NCBI GenBank assembly: GCA_947499565.1
Contig: CANMOV010000001.1
Coordinates: forward strand, 186,001 to 250,000
From: an uncultured Croceitalea sp.
GTDB taxonomy: Bacteria; Bacteroidota; Bacteroidia; Flavobacteriales; Flavobacteriaceae
Direction: 5' to 3'
DNA length: 64,000 nt
Position 1 is the stretch's first letter. Every line of letters starts with the position of its first letter. Positions 42,721 through 52,247 of this stretch are shown in pieces. The notes beneath the pieces were generated by a model, which worked only from the letters and a program-made list of their open reading frames with translations, did no database searches and was not told the DNA's origin. The translations under genes and the position numbers were made by a program.

Positions 42721-43722
42721 TTAATCTATTAGTTGTACAAACTCAATCCAAACACCATCTGGCGATAAAACCGAAAATATTTTTAAATCACCATATGGAG
42801 GAACGTTTGCAATTTGAATTTCTGAGTTCAATTTTAATCCCCTTTCTTTTAGCTTAGTTGCATATGCTTCAGCATCCTTTACTGGAAAACGGTACATTAA
42901 GATTCCTAGGTTAGGTGGTTTCGCAAATTCCGCACAGTCCATACCTTTGAGTTCATTGGTATGTATATATTCAATAGAGCCAAAGTTGTCCTTATCCGGC
43001 CTTACAATGTCTATAGGCACCGTAATATCTTGATTTATGTTTGGAGGAATACCAATTACATTATGACCAGTTTCTCTATCCAAACCAGGAGTTTGAAAAA
43101 ACATTTGGAATCCTAATTTGTTTATGTAAAAATCATAAGATTCTTTCATATCCCTAACCGTAACCGAGGAATTAAAAATGCGACTTGTTTTCTTCATATG
43201 ATCAAAATCCTTCAGTGGTGGCGCGTATCTTTGCATAAAAGCAATTACAATTCCATCGGGACCTTTCATAAGCACTTCGGAAACATCATAAATACCAAAA
43301 ACATAGCGTTTGGGTTCAGAGATTCCATTCCAACCTTCATTCTGCAGTTCTCGGTACCAGTTATCCATGTCTGGAGTTCGCATATTCACGTCAAAAATTC
43401 CCCCAGTATCCCAAATATGGGTAGCAGAACGTATTTGGCGTTGCTTTACATTTTTAAATTGCACTAGGCGTGCAAAGCCTTCATGGTCACCCTCATTTTG
43501 CAGAAGTGCTTCTTCAATCTGCACGGAGTCATCCAAAGCCCATAGTTTTTTTAGGGTATGAACACTTTTATTACGACCAACTAGGACCCATCCACATACT
43601 CTAGTAAAGAAATCAATATACCTTTCAATATTAGAAACACTAAAAAGTACTTCTTGGAAACCTTTTATTTCTGGGTCATTTGCTGAAAATTTAAGATTGT
43701 GTTTCATAGTATTTATTTCCAA
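42721..43722 (-). CDS. Two-module VOC-superfamily protein
   Basis: 333 residues from 43722; Met6 (43707) is an alternative start. Modules: FQEVLFSVSNIERYIDFFTRVCGWVLVG ... IVIAFMQRYAPPL, and FNSSVTVRDMKESYDFYINKLGFQMFF ... VLSPDGVWIEFVQLID. Shared blocks with the protein at 32845 (the W-D-T-G-G-I-x-D-x-N segment, A-F-x-x-R-x-x-P-P-L, S-P-D-G-V-W) show that the two are paralogues. The terminal Glu is kept; the first-strand His is not evident. First gene of the seven-gene leftward unit from operator copy 7, so it should be among the most strongly made proteins there. Confidence 0.78.
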   Translation of the reverse strand: MEINTMKHNLKFSANDPEIKGFQEVLFSVSNIERYIDFFTRVCGWVLVGRNKSVHTLKKLWALDDSVQIEEALLQNEGDHEGFARLVQFKNVKQRQIRSATHIWDTGGIFDVNMRTPDMDNWYRELQNEGWNGISEPKRYVFGIYDVSEVLMKGPDGIVIAFMQRYAPPLKDFDHMKKTSRIFNSSVTVRDMKESYDFYINKLGFQMFFQTPGLDRETGHNVIGIPPNINQDITVPIDIVRPDKDNFGSIEYIHTNELKGMDCAEFAKPPNLGILMYRFPVKDAEAYATKLKERGLKLNSEIQIANVPPYGDLKIFSVLSPDGVWIEFVQLID

Positions 43723-43787
43723 ATATGCTTTAAAAGTCTAAACGATTGCTTACTTTTTAAGTCGAATTATCTAATTTAAACAAAATA

Positions 43788-43818
43788 GTTAATATATTTA
43801 ATGATTAACATAGTTAAT
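43788..43818. promoter_or_regulatory. Shared compound operator, copy 7
   Basis: GTTAAT-ATA-TTTAAT (43788-43802, one base off consensus) and ATTAAC-ATA-GTTAAT (43804-43818) are 1 bp apart, between the divergent VOC (-) and biotin carrier (+) genes. TACCTTTA at 43830-43837 starts 12 bp after the right box, the same distance as at copy 2. Confidence 0.8.
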
Positions 43819-43858
43819 TAATTTTTAAATACCTTTATACCATTATAAAATTAAGTTT

Positions 43859-44350
43859 ATGGCTGATGTAATGACCAATTATAAGATTAGTGTTGATGAG
43901 GAAGAGTTTACACTTTCTAACCAAGATATGGCTGCTTTGGACATGCTAGAATTGGATGAAAATAAATTTCATTTACTACAAGACAATCTTGCTTATGATG
44001 TAGCGGTTTTACATTCTAATTTCATGGATAAAACCCTTTCTATTTCTGTTAACGGAAACACATATGAAGTAAAGATAGCGGATGCGTATGACCAAATGGT
44101 TGAGAAAATGGGCCTCCTGATAAACACTTCTCAAAAAGTGAATGAAATTAAAGCACCCATGCCAGGATTAATTTTAGATATTATGGTGGAGGTAGGACAA
44201 GAGATTTTTGAGGGAACACCTTTGCTTGTTTTATCCGCCATGAAAATGGAAAATATTATTTTATCGCAAGGAGATGGAATTGTAAAATCCATTGAAGTAA
44301 AGAAGGATGACGCAGTTGAGAAAGGACAGTTAATTATTGAAATGGAATAA
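43859..44350 (+). CDS. Biotin carboxyl carrier protein of an acyl-CoA carboxylase
   Basis: 163 residues. The C-terminal biotinyl domain has APMPGLILDIMVEVGQEIFEGTPLLVLSAMKMENII; the Lys of AMKM (near 128) is biotinylated. The N-terminal half (YKISVDEEEFTLSNQDMAALDML, ISVNGNTYEVKI) is the spacer typical of Bacteroidota carrier subunits. It carries the carboxyl group between the biotin carboxylase and the carboxyltransferase encoded just downstream. First gene of the rightward unit from operator copy 7. Confidence 0.9.
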   Translation: MADVMTNYKISVDEEEFTLSNQDMAALDMLELDENKFHLLQDNLAYDVAVLHSNFMDKTLSISVNGNTYEVKIADAYDQMVEKMGLLINTSQKVNEIKAPMPGLILDIMVEVGQEIFEGTPLLVLSAMKMENIILSQGDGIVKSIEVKKDDAVEKGQLIIEME

Positions 44351-44388
44351 ACTAATTATTAATACGATACTGAAAATATTCAGCATAA

Positions 44389-45861
44389 ATGAAGAAAATA
44401 TTAATAGCCAACAGAGGAGAGATAGCATTACGTATAATGAAGACGGCCCAAAAAATGGGTATTAAAACAGTTGCGGTGTATTCTGAAGTAGATAGGCATT
44501 CACCTCATGTAAAATTTGCAGACGAAGCTGTTTTATTGGGAAAAGCGCCTTCCTCAGAGTCGTATTTAGTCATGGAAAGGGTAATAGAAGCTGCAAAGAA
44601 TACTGGCGCGGAGGGAATACACCCGGGATATGGTTTCTTAAGTGAGAACGCCACTTTTGCCAAAATGGTAGCAGATAGTGGTATTACTTTTATTGGTCCG
44701 AAACCCCATACTATAAAAGTTATGGGTGATAAATTGGCAGCAAAAGAAGCGGTACGAGATTACGATATTCCTATGGTTCCTGGAATTGAGGAAGCGATTA
44801 CGGATGTGGAGCTAGCAAAAAAAATTGCTTCAGAAGTTGGCTTTCCTATTCTAATAAAAGCCTCAGCAGGGGGTGGAGGTAAGGGTATGCGAATTGTAAA
44901 TACTTTAGAAGAACTTCCCGAACAAATGGAACGGGCCATAAGTGAAGCAGTTGCTGCTTTTGGAGATGGATCTGTTTTTATTGAAAAATATGTGGGTTCT
45001 CCTCGCCATATAGAAATACAAGTCTTAGCAGATTCACATGGTAATATAGTACACCTTTTTGAACGTGAATGCAGTGTGCAACGTAGGCATCAAAAAGTAG
45101 TAGAAGAAGCTCCATCTGCGGTACTAACTCCAAAAATTAGAGAAGCGATGGGCGAAGCCGCTGTAAAAGTTGCGAAAGCTTGCGATTATGTAGGTGCCGG
45201 AACTGTCGAATTCTTGTTAGATGAAAATAAGAATTTCTATTTTTTAGAGATGAATACACGTTTGCAAGTAGAACATCCTGTTACAGAATTGATTTCTGGA
45301 GTTGATTTAGTTGAACAGCAAATAAAAGTTGCTAGAGGAGAAAAGCTTCAATTTAAACAAGAAGATTTAAAAATTACCGGCCATGCATTGGAAATTAGGG
45401 TGTATGCAGAAGATTCCTTAGATAATTTTATGCCAAGTATAGGAACATTATCAACATATAAAAAGCCTAGTGGTGAAGGGATTCGACTGGATGATGGGTT
45501 TGAAGAAGGAATGGAAGTACCTATCCATTATGACCCCATGTTATCCAAGTTAATTACCTATGGAAAGAATAGAGAAGAAGCAATTCAGTTAATGATTAAA
45601 GCGATAGGGGATTACAAGATAGAGGGAATTTCAACAACGCTTCCTTTTGGCAAATTTGTTTGTGAACATGAAGCGTTTACGTCTGGAAATTTTGACACAC
45701 ATTTTGTTAAAAACTATTATTCTCCTGAGCAACTAAAAGCCCAATATAAAAAGGAGAAAGAAATTGCTGCATTAGTAGGTTTAAAATTATATTTAAGCGA
45801 TAAGGAAAAATTGAAGACACCTAGTTCTTCGGAATCTGAATGGCAAAAAAATAGAGCTTAG
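44389..45861 (+). CDS. Biotin carboxylase subunit of acyl-CoA carboxylase
   Basis: 490 residues. ATP-grasp biotin carboxylase: [62 protein letters not shown] (ATP loop), [20 protein letters not shown] and [28 protein letters not shown] (catalytic signature). It carboxylates the carrier protein's biotin with bicarbonate and ATP. Length is slightly above the 450 of AccC and normal for propionyl-CoA carboxylase alpha chains that lack a fused biotin domain, consistent with the separate carrier upstream. Confidence 0.92.
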   Translation: MKKILIANRGEIALRIMKTAQKMGIKTVAVYSEVDRHSPHVKFADEAVLLGKAPSSESYLVMERVIEAAKNTGAEGIHPGYGFLSENATFAKMVADSGITFIGPKPHTIKVMGDKLAAKEAVRDYDIPMVPGIEEAITDVELAKKIASEVGFPILIKASAGGGGKGMRIVNTLEELPEQMERAISEAVAAFGDGSVFIEKYVGSPRHIEIQVLADSHGNIVHLFERECSVQRRHQKVVEEAPSAVLTPKIREAMGEAAVKVAKACDYVGAGTVEFLLDENKNFYFLEMNTRLQVEHPVTELISGVDLVEQQIKVARGEKLQFKQEDLKITGHALEIRVYAEDSLDNFMPSIGTLSTYKKPSGEGIRLDDGFEEGMEVPIHYDPMLSKLITYGKNREEAIQLMIKAIGDYKIEGISTTLPFGKFVCEHEAFTSGNFDTHFVKNYYSPEQLKAQYKKEKEIAALVGLKLYLSDKEKLKTPSSSESEWQKNRA

Positions 45862-45866
45862 TTAGA

Positions 45867-47408
45867 ATGAAAGATAATAAGCAAATATTAGAGGATAAAT
45901 TGATGCAGTCTCGTTTAGGAGGCGGTCAGGTTCGTATTGATAAACAACATGCTAAGGGAAAACTTACTGCTAGAGAACGCGTACATTTTCTATTGGATGA
46001 AGGTTCGTTCGAGGAGATGGGAGCTTTAGTGACGCACCGTACTAAAGATTTTGGTATGGAAAAGCAGGTTTTCTATGGAGATGGTGTTGTAACGGGCTAT
46101 GGAACTATAAATGGAAGACAAGTTTGCGTTTTTGCGCAAGATTTCACTGTTTTTGGTGGCGCCCTGTCTGAAACCCATGCAGAGAAAATCTGTAAGGTTA
46201 TGGATATGGCGATGAAAATAGGTGTTCCAGTAATCGGGCTTAATGATAGTGGAGGAGCTAGAATCCAAGAAGGGGTTCGCTCTTTGGGAGGTTATGCGGA
46301 TATTTTCCATAGAAATGTAATGGCTTCTGGAGTTATTCCGCAACTATCTGCAATTATGGGACCATGTGCCGGCGGAGCTGTTTATTCGCCAGCGATGACA
46401 GATTTTACCTTAATGGTAGAAAACTCTAGTTATATGTTTGTTACGGGACCCAATGTGGTAAAAACAGTTACTAATGAGGAAGTAACATCAGAAGAATTGG
46501 GTGGTGCTTCTACGCATGCTACAAAATCTGGAGTAACTCATATGACTGCTGCTAATGATATGGAGTGTATTGCTCAGATAAAGCAAATGGTAAGTTATAT
46601 GCCTCAGAACTGCGAAGATTTACCTGTAACTCTCCCTTATAGTGTTGGGGAGGAAACTAGAGCTATATTAGAAAGTATTGTACCTGAAAATGCGAGTCAG
46701 CCTTATGATATGCGTCATGTAATAAACGGAATTGTAGACGAATCTTCATTCTTTGAAATTCATAAGGATTATGCCGAGAATATTGTAGTCGGTTTTGCCC
46801 GTTTGGCGGGTAAGAGTATTGGTATTGTTGCCAATCAACCAATTAGTTTAGCAGGTGTTTTAGATGTAGATAGTTCAAAAAAGGCAGCTCGATTTACACG
46901 TTTTTGTGATTGTTTTAATATTCCTTTATTAGTATTGGTAGATGTACCAGGCTTCTTACCAGGTACAGACCAAGAATGGAATGGAATTATAACTAATGGT
47001 GCTAAGCTTTTATATGCCTTAAGTGAGGCAACAGTTCCTAAAGTTACTGTGATAACCAGAAAAGCCTATGGTGGTGCATATGATGTAATGAACTCGAAGC
47101 ATATTGGTGCAGATATGAATTATGCTTGGCCGGGGGCAGAAATTGCAGTTATGGGGGCAAAAGGAGCAAGTGAAATAATCTTTAGAAAAGAGATTACTTC
47201 TGCTAAAGACCCTGCTGCTAAATTAGCCGAGAAAGAAGCAGAATATGCCGATAAATTTGCCAATCCATACAGCGCAGCGGAAAGAGGTTTTATAGATGAG
47301 GTAATTCTTCCAAAAAATACACGTAGAAAATTGATAAAAGCATATGCGATGCTTCAAAATAAAGTAGCTACATTACCAAAGAAAAAACACGGAAATATTC
47401 CGTTGTAA
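45867..47408 (+). CDS. pccB: Propionyl-CoA carboxylase carboxyltransferase (beta) subunit
   Basis: 513 residues. Carboxyltransferase motifs: [105 protein letters not shown] and [31 protein letters not shown]. The last segment is typical of propionyl-CoA rather than acetyl-CoA carboxylases. It forms methylmalonyl-CoA for the mutase encoded directly downstream, which strengthens the propionyl-CoA assignment. Confidence 0.92.
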   Translation: MKDNKQILEDKLMQSRLGGGQVRIDKQHAKGKLTARERVHFLLDEGSFEEMGALVTHRTKDFGMEKQVFYGDGVVTGYGTINGRQVCVFAQDFTVFGGALSETHAEKICKVMDMAMKIGVPVIGLNDSGGARIQEGVRSLGGYADIFHRNVMASGVIPQLSAIMGPCAGGAVYSPAMTDFTLMVENSSYMFVTGPNVVKTVTNEEVTSEELGGASTHATKSGVTHMTAANDMECIAQIKQMVSYMPQNCEDLPVTLPYSVGEETRAILESIVPENASQPYDMRHVINGIVDESSFFEIHKDYAENIVVGFARLAGKSIGIVANQPISLAGVLDVDSSKKAARFTRFCDCFNIPLLVLVDVPGFLPGTDQEWNGIITNGAKLLYALSEATVPKVTVITRKAYGGAYDVMNSKHIGADMNYAWPGAEIAVMGAKGASEIIFRKEITSAKDPAAKLAEKEAEYADKFANPYSAAERGFIDEVILPKNTRRKLIKAYAMLQNKVATLPKKKHGNIPL

Positions 47409-47442
47409 TTCGCTGAAATACAGTTGCTACTAAGTTTGAAAA

Positions 47443-48819
47443 ATGTTAGGAATGAGTGACAAAAGCTTATTTGATGATTTTAATCCAGTTTCTGCGAAAG
47501 AATGGAAACAGAAAATTCAGTTCGATTTAAAAGGTGCTGACTATAACGAAACACTAGTTTGGGAATCACCAGAAGGGATTAAGGTAAAACCCTTTTATCA
47601 TGCTGATGATAATGTAAATAGCTATAAGGTTCCTGTTACATCCGGATGGAGTGTAGGGCAATCCATTTATGTACGTAATGCAATAGTAGCAAATGGCAAA
47701 GCTAAAACGGTTTTAGAAAAGGGAGCGGAAAGTATTCAGTTTATAATTCCTTCAGATGATATTATAATATCAGAATTACTAGAAGGTATTCCACTCGAAG
47801 AAACTCACATTTATTTTGATTTTCATTTTTTATCATTGGACTATATAAAATCCATACAAGATTTTATTGGTGATTTTAAAGCTGGTATTCACCTTAATAT
47901 AGACCCAATAGGTCATCTCGCTAGGACAGGGAATTGGTTTTCTAATCTAAAAACAGATTTAGACAGCGTTAATCAAGTATTAGATTTAGAATTTAAGAAC
48001 ACTTTAAGCATTGATAGTTCGCTGTATCAAAATGCAGGGGCTAATATGGTGCAGCAATTAGCCTATTCTCTTGCTCATGCAAATGAGTATTTAAATCAGT
48101 CTGAAAACGTAATAGAAAAAGGTCCTAATATCACGTTTAAAGTAGCTATGGGGACTAACTATTTTTTCGAAATTGCTAAGCTAAGAGCTTTAAGAATTCT
48201 ATGGGCTGCTTTAGCTAATGCATATGCTATATCAGAAGAATGCCATATCATAGCAATGCCTTCCAAACGGAATAAAACGCTATATGATTACAATACCAAT
48301 ATGCTTCGTACGACTACGGAATGCATGTCAGCAGTATTGGGAGGAACCAATATGGTTTTAAACATGCCTTACGATGCTATTTATCATAAGGATAATGATT
48401 TTGGAGAGCGTATCGCTTTAAATCAGCTATTACTGCTTAAAAATGAAAGTCATTTTGACAAAGTAAATAATGCTGCAGATGGGGCTTATTATATTGAACA
48501 GGTGACCAATCAGTTAGCTGAAAAAGCATTAGAACTCTTTAAACAATTAGAAAAGGGCGGAGGATTTTTAAAGCAGTTAAAAGACACTATTATCCAAAAG
48601 AAAATAAAGGACAGTGCAACTAAAGAACAGAAGGCTTTTAATTCTGGCGAGGAAGTACTTTTGGGAACCAACAAGTATGTAAATGAGTTGGATAAAATGA
48701 AAGATACTATGGAACTGTATCCTTTTGTCAAGAAAAATTCCCGAAAGACTTTAATAGAACCTATTATAGAAAGGCGACTAGCGGAAGAAGTAGAACAAAA
48801 AAGACTGAATGATGAGTAG
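47443..48819 (+). CDS. mutA: Methylmalonyl-CoA mutase small subunit
   Basis: 458 residues; the start may be Met4 at 47452. [33 protein letters not shown] is the familiar small-subunit N-terminus, followed by a TIM-barrel half with [27 protein letters not shown] and [24 protein letters not shown]. It lacks the C-terminal cobalamin domain, as expected for the non-catalytic chain of the heterodimer. It overlaps the large-subunit gene by 11 bp. The partner enzyme methylmalonyl-CoA epimerase is not evident in the window. Confidence 0.92.
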   Translation: MLGMSDKSLFDDFNPVSAKEWKQKIQFDLKGADYNETLVWESPEGIKVKPFYHADDNVNSYKVPVTSGWSVGQSIYVRNAIVANGKAKTVLEKGAESIQFIIPSDDIIISELLEGIPLEETHIYFDFHFLSLDYIKSIQDFIGDFKAGIHLNIDPIGHLARTGNWFSNLKTDLDSVNQVLDLEFKNTLSIDSSLYQNAGANMVQQLAYSLAHANEYLNQSENVIEKGPNITFKVAMGTNYFFEIAKLRALRILWAALANAYAISEECHIIAMPSKRNKTLYDYNTNMLRTTTECMSAVLGGTNMVLNMPYDAIYHKDNDFGERIALNQLLLLKNESHFDKVNNAADGAYYIEQVTNQLAEKALELFKQLEKGGGFLKQLKDTIIQKKIKDSATKEQKAFNSGEEVLLGTNKYVNELDKMKDTMELYPFVKKNSRKTLIEPIIERRLAEEVEQKRLNDE

Positions 48820-50974
48820 GAAGAACTTAGACCATATCAGTTTAAATAGCACCTCAGCAAGTACAAACGATGAAGGTAAATTGGTTCAAAAAACGTTTGA
48901 AACGGCAGAGAAGATTGGTGTAAAGTCTTCTTTTTCGGCATCAGATAATATAGATTTTGAGCATTTAAATTTCGCCGCAGGAATACCGCCATACTTACGC
49001 GGACCATACTCTACTATGTATGTTAGAAGGCCGTGGACAATACGGCAATACGCTGGATTTTCTACGGCTGAAGAGAGTAATGCATTTTATAGGAGAAATT
49101 TAAAAGGCGGGCAAAAAGGACTTTCAGTTGCGTTTGATTTGCCTACTCACAGGGGTTACGATAGTGATCATGAACGTGTGATTGGGGATGTTGGTAAAGC
49201 AGGTGTGGCTATCGATTCTGTTGAGGATATGAAAATTTTGTTTGATGGTATTCCTCTGGATAAAATGTCGGTTTCTATGACTATGAATGGAGCTGTACTA
49301 CCAATTATGGCTTTTTATATTGTTGCAGCAGAAGAACAAGGTGTGGACAAGAAACTATTAGCGGGAACTATTCAGAACGATATTTTAAAGGAATTTATGG
49401 TTCGGAATACCTATATCTATCCGCCCAAACCTTCTATGCAATTGGTAGCAGATATTTTTGAGTATACGAGTAAGTTTATGCCCAAATTTAATAGTATAAG
49501 TATTTCCGGGTATCACATGCATGAGGCTGGGGCAACTGCAGATATAGAGTTGGCATATACCTTAGCGGATGGTTTAGAATATATTAAGACTGGACTCAAA
49601 GCAGGTCTGGAGATAGATAATTTTGCACCGCGACTTTCTTTCTTTTGGGGAATAGGGATGAACCATTTTATGGAAATTGCTAAAATGCGAGCAGCTAGAA
49701 TGCTTTGGGCCAAACTAGTAAAACAGTTTAATCCGAAAAGTGATAAATCTCTTGCATTACGAACCCATTGTCAAACTAGTGGATGGAGTTTAACAGAGCA
49801 AGACCCTTTTAATAATGTAGCGCGAACAGTTGTTGAAGCTACAGCTGCCATTTTTGGCGGCACTCAAAGTTTACATACCAATGCTTTGGATGAGGCCATT
49901 GCCTTACCAACAGATTTTTCTGCGCGAATTGCTAGAGAAACGCAGATTTTACTCCAAGAGGAAACAAAAATCACCAAGACTGTAGATCCTTGGGCTGGTA
50001 GTTATTATGTGGAGTACCTAACAGACCAATTGGTGAAAAAGGCATGGGCATTAATAGAAGAAGTTGAAGAATTGGGAGGAATGACAAAGGCTATTGAAGC
50101 AGGTATTCCAAAAATGCGAATTGAACAAGCTGCAGCAAGAAAGCAAGCTAAGATTGATAGCGGACGTGATGTTATTGTTGGTGTAAATAAGTTTCAGTTA
50201 GAAGAGGAAGATGACCTGCAGATTCTTGAAGTAGATAATCAAGAAGTTCGCAGGCAGCAATTGGAACGTTTGGAATCCATCAGAAAGAGTAGAGATGAGA
50301 AAGCTGTTAAAGATGCTTTGGCAAAACTAACAGAAGCAGCTAAGCTTAAAATGCAATCTGATGAAGATAATTTGCCCCAGGATAAAAATTTACTAGCTTT
50401 AGCTGTAGATGCCGCAAGATTAAGAGCCACTTTAGGAGAGATAAGTTTGGCTATGGAGAACGTTTTTGGACGACATAAAGCGGTTATAAAATCATTTTCA
50501 GGAGTGTATTCTAAAGAGATAAAACAAGATGATAGCTTTATAAAAGCCCGTGAAATGGCTAATAAGTTTGCAGAGCAAGATGGCCGTAGACCGCGAATAA
50601 TGATTGCAAAAATGGGACAAGATGGTCATGACCGTGGAGCAAAAGTTGTTGCAACTGGTTATGCTGATATTGGTTTTGATGTTGATATAGGACCATTGTT
50701 TCAAACGCCAGAGGAAGCTGCAAAACAAGCCGTTGAGAATGATGTTCATATTCTTGGGGTGTCTTCATTAGCTGCTGGCCATAAAACATTAGTACCTAAA
50801 GTGATTGAAGAACTAAAGAAGTTTGGTAGAGAAGACATCATGGTGATTGTAGGAGGGGTTATTCCTAAGCAAGATTATGATTTTCTCTATGAAGCTGGAG
50901 CTGTAGCTGTTTTTGGACCAGGTACAAAGATTGGTGAAGCAGCAATACAACTACTAGATATTTTAATTGATTAG
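48809..50974 (+). CDS. mutB: Methylmalonyl-CoA mutase large subunit (cobalamin-dependent)
   Basis: 721 residues. The catalytic barrel has [77 protein letters not shown] and [19 protein letters not shown]. The C-terminal B12 domain has [24 protein letters not shown], with the cobalt-ligating His in D-x-H-x-x-G near residue 607, and ends [14 protein letters not shown]. It converts (R)-methylmalonyl-CoA to succinyl-CoA, feeding the citric acid cycle. Last gene of the regulon; the tRNA follows 60 bp later without a visible terminator in between. Confidence 0.95.
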   Translation: MMSRKNLDHISLNSTSASTNDEGKLVQKTFETAEKIGVKSSFSASDNIDFEHLNFAAGIPPYLRGPYSTMYVRRPWTIRQYAGFSTAEESNAFYRRNLKGGQKGLSVAFDLPTHRGYDSDHERVIGDVGKAGVAIDSVEDMKILFDGIPLDKMSVSMTMNGAVLPIMAFYIVAAEEQGVDKKLLAGTIQNDILKEFMVRNTYIYPPKPSMQLVADIFEYTSKFMPKFNSISISGYHMHEAGATADIELAYTLADGLEYIKTGLKAGLEIDNFAPRLSFFWGIGMNHFMEIAKMRAARMLWAKLVKQFNPKSDKSLALRTHCQTSGWSLTEQDPFNNVARTVVEATAAIFGGTQSLHTNALDEAIALPTDFSARIARETQILLQEETKITKTVDPWAGSYYVEYLTDQLVKKAWALIEEVEELGGMTKAIEAGIPKMRIEQAAARKQAKIDSGRDVIVGVNKFQLEEEDDLQILEVDNQEVRRQQLERLESIRKSRDEKAVKDALAKLTEAAKLKMQSDEDNLPQDKNLLALAVDAARLRATLGEISLAMENVFGRHKAVIKSFSGVYSKEIKQDDSFIKAREMANKFAEQDGRRPRIMIAKMGQDGHDRGAKVVATGYADIGFDVDIGPLFQTPEEAAKQAVENDVHILGVSSLAAGHKTLVPKVIEELKKFGREDIMVIVGGVIPKQDYDFLYEAGAVAVFGPGTKIGEAAIQLLDILID

Positions 50975-51034
50975 TTTTTGGTATAAAAATTTTTAACTTG
51001 ACTAATACCTTACTATATTTGCACCCGCAAAATA

Positions 51035-51108
51035 GGTCGCGTAGCTCAGCTGGATAGAGCATCTGCCTTCTAAGCAGACGGTCAAAGGTTCGAATCCTTT
51101 CGCGATCA
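51035..51108 (+). tRNA. tRNA-Arg (anticodon UCU)
   Basis: A 74-nt cloverleaf: acceptor GGTCGCG pairs with CGCGATC (one G-T pair), D-arm with AGCTCAGCTGGATAGAGC, anticodon stem TCTGC/GCAGA with loop CTTCTAA (anticodon TCT at 51069-51071), and T-arm AAAGG-TTCGAAT-CCTTT. Discriminator A at 51108. CCA is not encoded. It reads AGA codons. Confidence 0.96.
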
Positions 51109-51130
51109 CGAATAAATAGTTCAATAAGGA

Positions 51131-51160
51131 AAAACGCCAAGCATGCTTGAGCGTTTTTTT
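51131..51160 (+). terminator. Terminator after tRNA-Arg
   Basis: AAAACGC-CAAGC (51131-51142) pairs with GCTTG-A-GCGTTTT (51145-51157) with one bulged A, then T's to 51160. It is placed to end the tRNA transcript. Confidence 0.8.
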
Positions 51161-51205
51161 GTTTGGACTATTTTCAAAACTGAGCTTTAAAGGAAAATCC
51201 AAGAT

Positions 51206-51225
51206 AATCCTTTCGCGATTACGAA
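51206..51225 (+). repeat. Duplicated 3' end of tRNA-Arg
   Basis: Positions 51206-51225 repeat 51093-51112 (T-arm end, acceptor 3' strand and the following ACGAA) with 19 of 20 bases identical, 113 bp downstream. This is the kind of short duplication left at tRNA attachment sites or by unequal exchange between tandem tRNA copies. Confidence 0.7.
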
Positions 51226-51248
51226 CGAATCAACAAAAGATTGAAAAT

Positions 51249-51284
51249 AAGCAGGCTAAAAAACATAGCTTGCTTTCGTTTTTT
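51249..51284 (+). terminator. Second terminator hairpin after the tRNA remnant
   Basis: AAGCAGGCTA (51249-51258) pairs with TAGCTTGCTT (51266-51275) with one G-T pair and is followed by CGTTTTTT. It lies at the same relative place behind the tRNA-end repeat as the first hairpin lies behind the real tRNA. From 51285 to 51497 I see only AT-rich sequence without a gene. Confidence 0.7.
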
Positions 51285-51497
51285 AAATGATTAAGTTTTC
51301 TTTTTTGATTCTCAACACGGAGTGTTATAAGGACATCTAATCTTTTAGTGATTACTATTTCCAACTAGAACGTGAATAATAATATGGCAGTGATAGGGAA
51401 TCTAAACGCAAATGCGCAAAGCAATAATATATTCCCAATTCTTAAATTAACCCTTAAAAACCTTTGGCTTATTTAATTGAACATTTGATCAGAAGTA

Positions 51498-52247
51498 TTA
51501 GGGATTTGACATTTTCAACAAATCTTTGTGCAAGTTCTTGGCATCCTCTTTATAGATACCATCATAAGCGATGATTTCTTTTAAAAGTGAAATAGATTTA
51601 TCATTTTCATTTGTTTTTAGATAGGATAATGCCATATACCATTTAGCAATTTCGGCATAATTAGATGTATTAACTAAAGATCTGAATTCACCTAGAGCTT
51701 TGTCCGAGTCTCCATTTTTTAGATAGGAATTACCCAGATACACTTTTAGTTCGTACGAATTAGGCATTTCAGTAACAAGCTTTTCAAATTCCAGAACAGC
51801 ACTACTATAGTTCCCACTGGAATATTCTTCCATGGCTTTTTTAACATTACTTTCCTGACTACTTCTTACAACATCTTCTACAGGATATAGAGTAAAATAT
51901 TTTTCAAAAAGCGTTTGGTCTTTTTCAAAATTTTGAAAAATAAAAAGAGAAGTAAGACTTACCATGATTAAAACTGTAGCCGCAATTTTCCAATTAAAAA
52001 ATGAATATTTTTCTTTTTTAGAAAGAGTTTCTTGGACACCACTTTCAATTTTGATTAGTTTTTTCCTAAACTCCAAAGAATCTGTATCCGTAAATACCTC
52101 ATGAAGCAATCGATGCTTTTCAACTTCTTCCCTAAATTTTGCATCAACAACCATTTTTCTCTCAAAATCATCCTTATCATTTGGATTGAGTTTATTGTCG
52201 AGATAGGCTTCAATCAAATCGAAAAACTCTGGACTTCGCTTACTCAT
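51498..52247 (-). CDS. Membrane protein with TPR repeats, probable sigma-factor regulator
   Basis: 249 residues. The cytoplasmic N-terminus (FDLIEAYLDNKLNPNDKDDFERKMVVDAKFREEVEKHRLLHEVF) has the helical look of anti-sigma domains of Bacteroidota. One membrane helix follows near 87-105 (WKIAATVLIMVSLTSLFIF). The periplasmic part contains tetratricopeptide helices (EEYSSGNYSSAVLEFEKLVTEMPNSYELKVYLGNSYLKNGDSDKALGEFRSLV ... AKWYMALSYLKTNENDKSISLLKEII). Its start overlaps the stop of the sigma-factor gene, so the two are coupled. Its regulatory role is inferred from this pairing. Confidence 0.75.
   Translation of the reverse strand: MSKRSPEFFDLIEAYLDNKLNPNDKDDFERKMVVDAKFREEVEKHRLLHEVFTDTDSLEFRKKLIKIESGVQETLSKKEKYSFFNWKIAATVLIMVSLTSLFIFQNFEKDQTLFEKYFTLYPVEDVVRSSQESNVKKAMEEYSSGNYSSAVLEFEKLVTEMPNSYELKVYLGNSYLKNGDSDKALGEFRSLVNTSNYAEIAKWYMALSYLKTNENDKSISLLKEIIAYDGIYKEDAKNLHKDLLKMSNP

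Noticed and set aside
51035-51225. tRNA-anchored genomic island boundary for the catabolic locus
   Set aside because: The repeat lies downstream of the tRNA while the locus lies upstream, no integrase is visible, and the interval between the repeats is only 113 bp.
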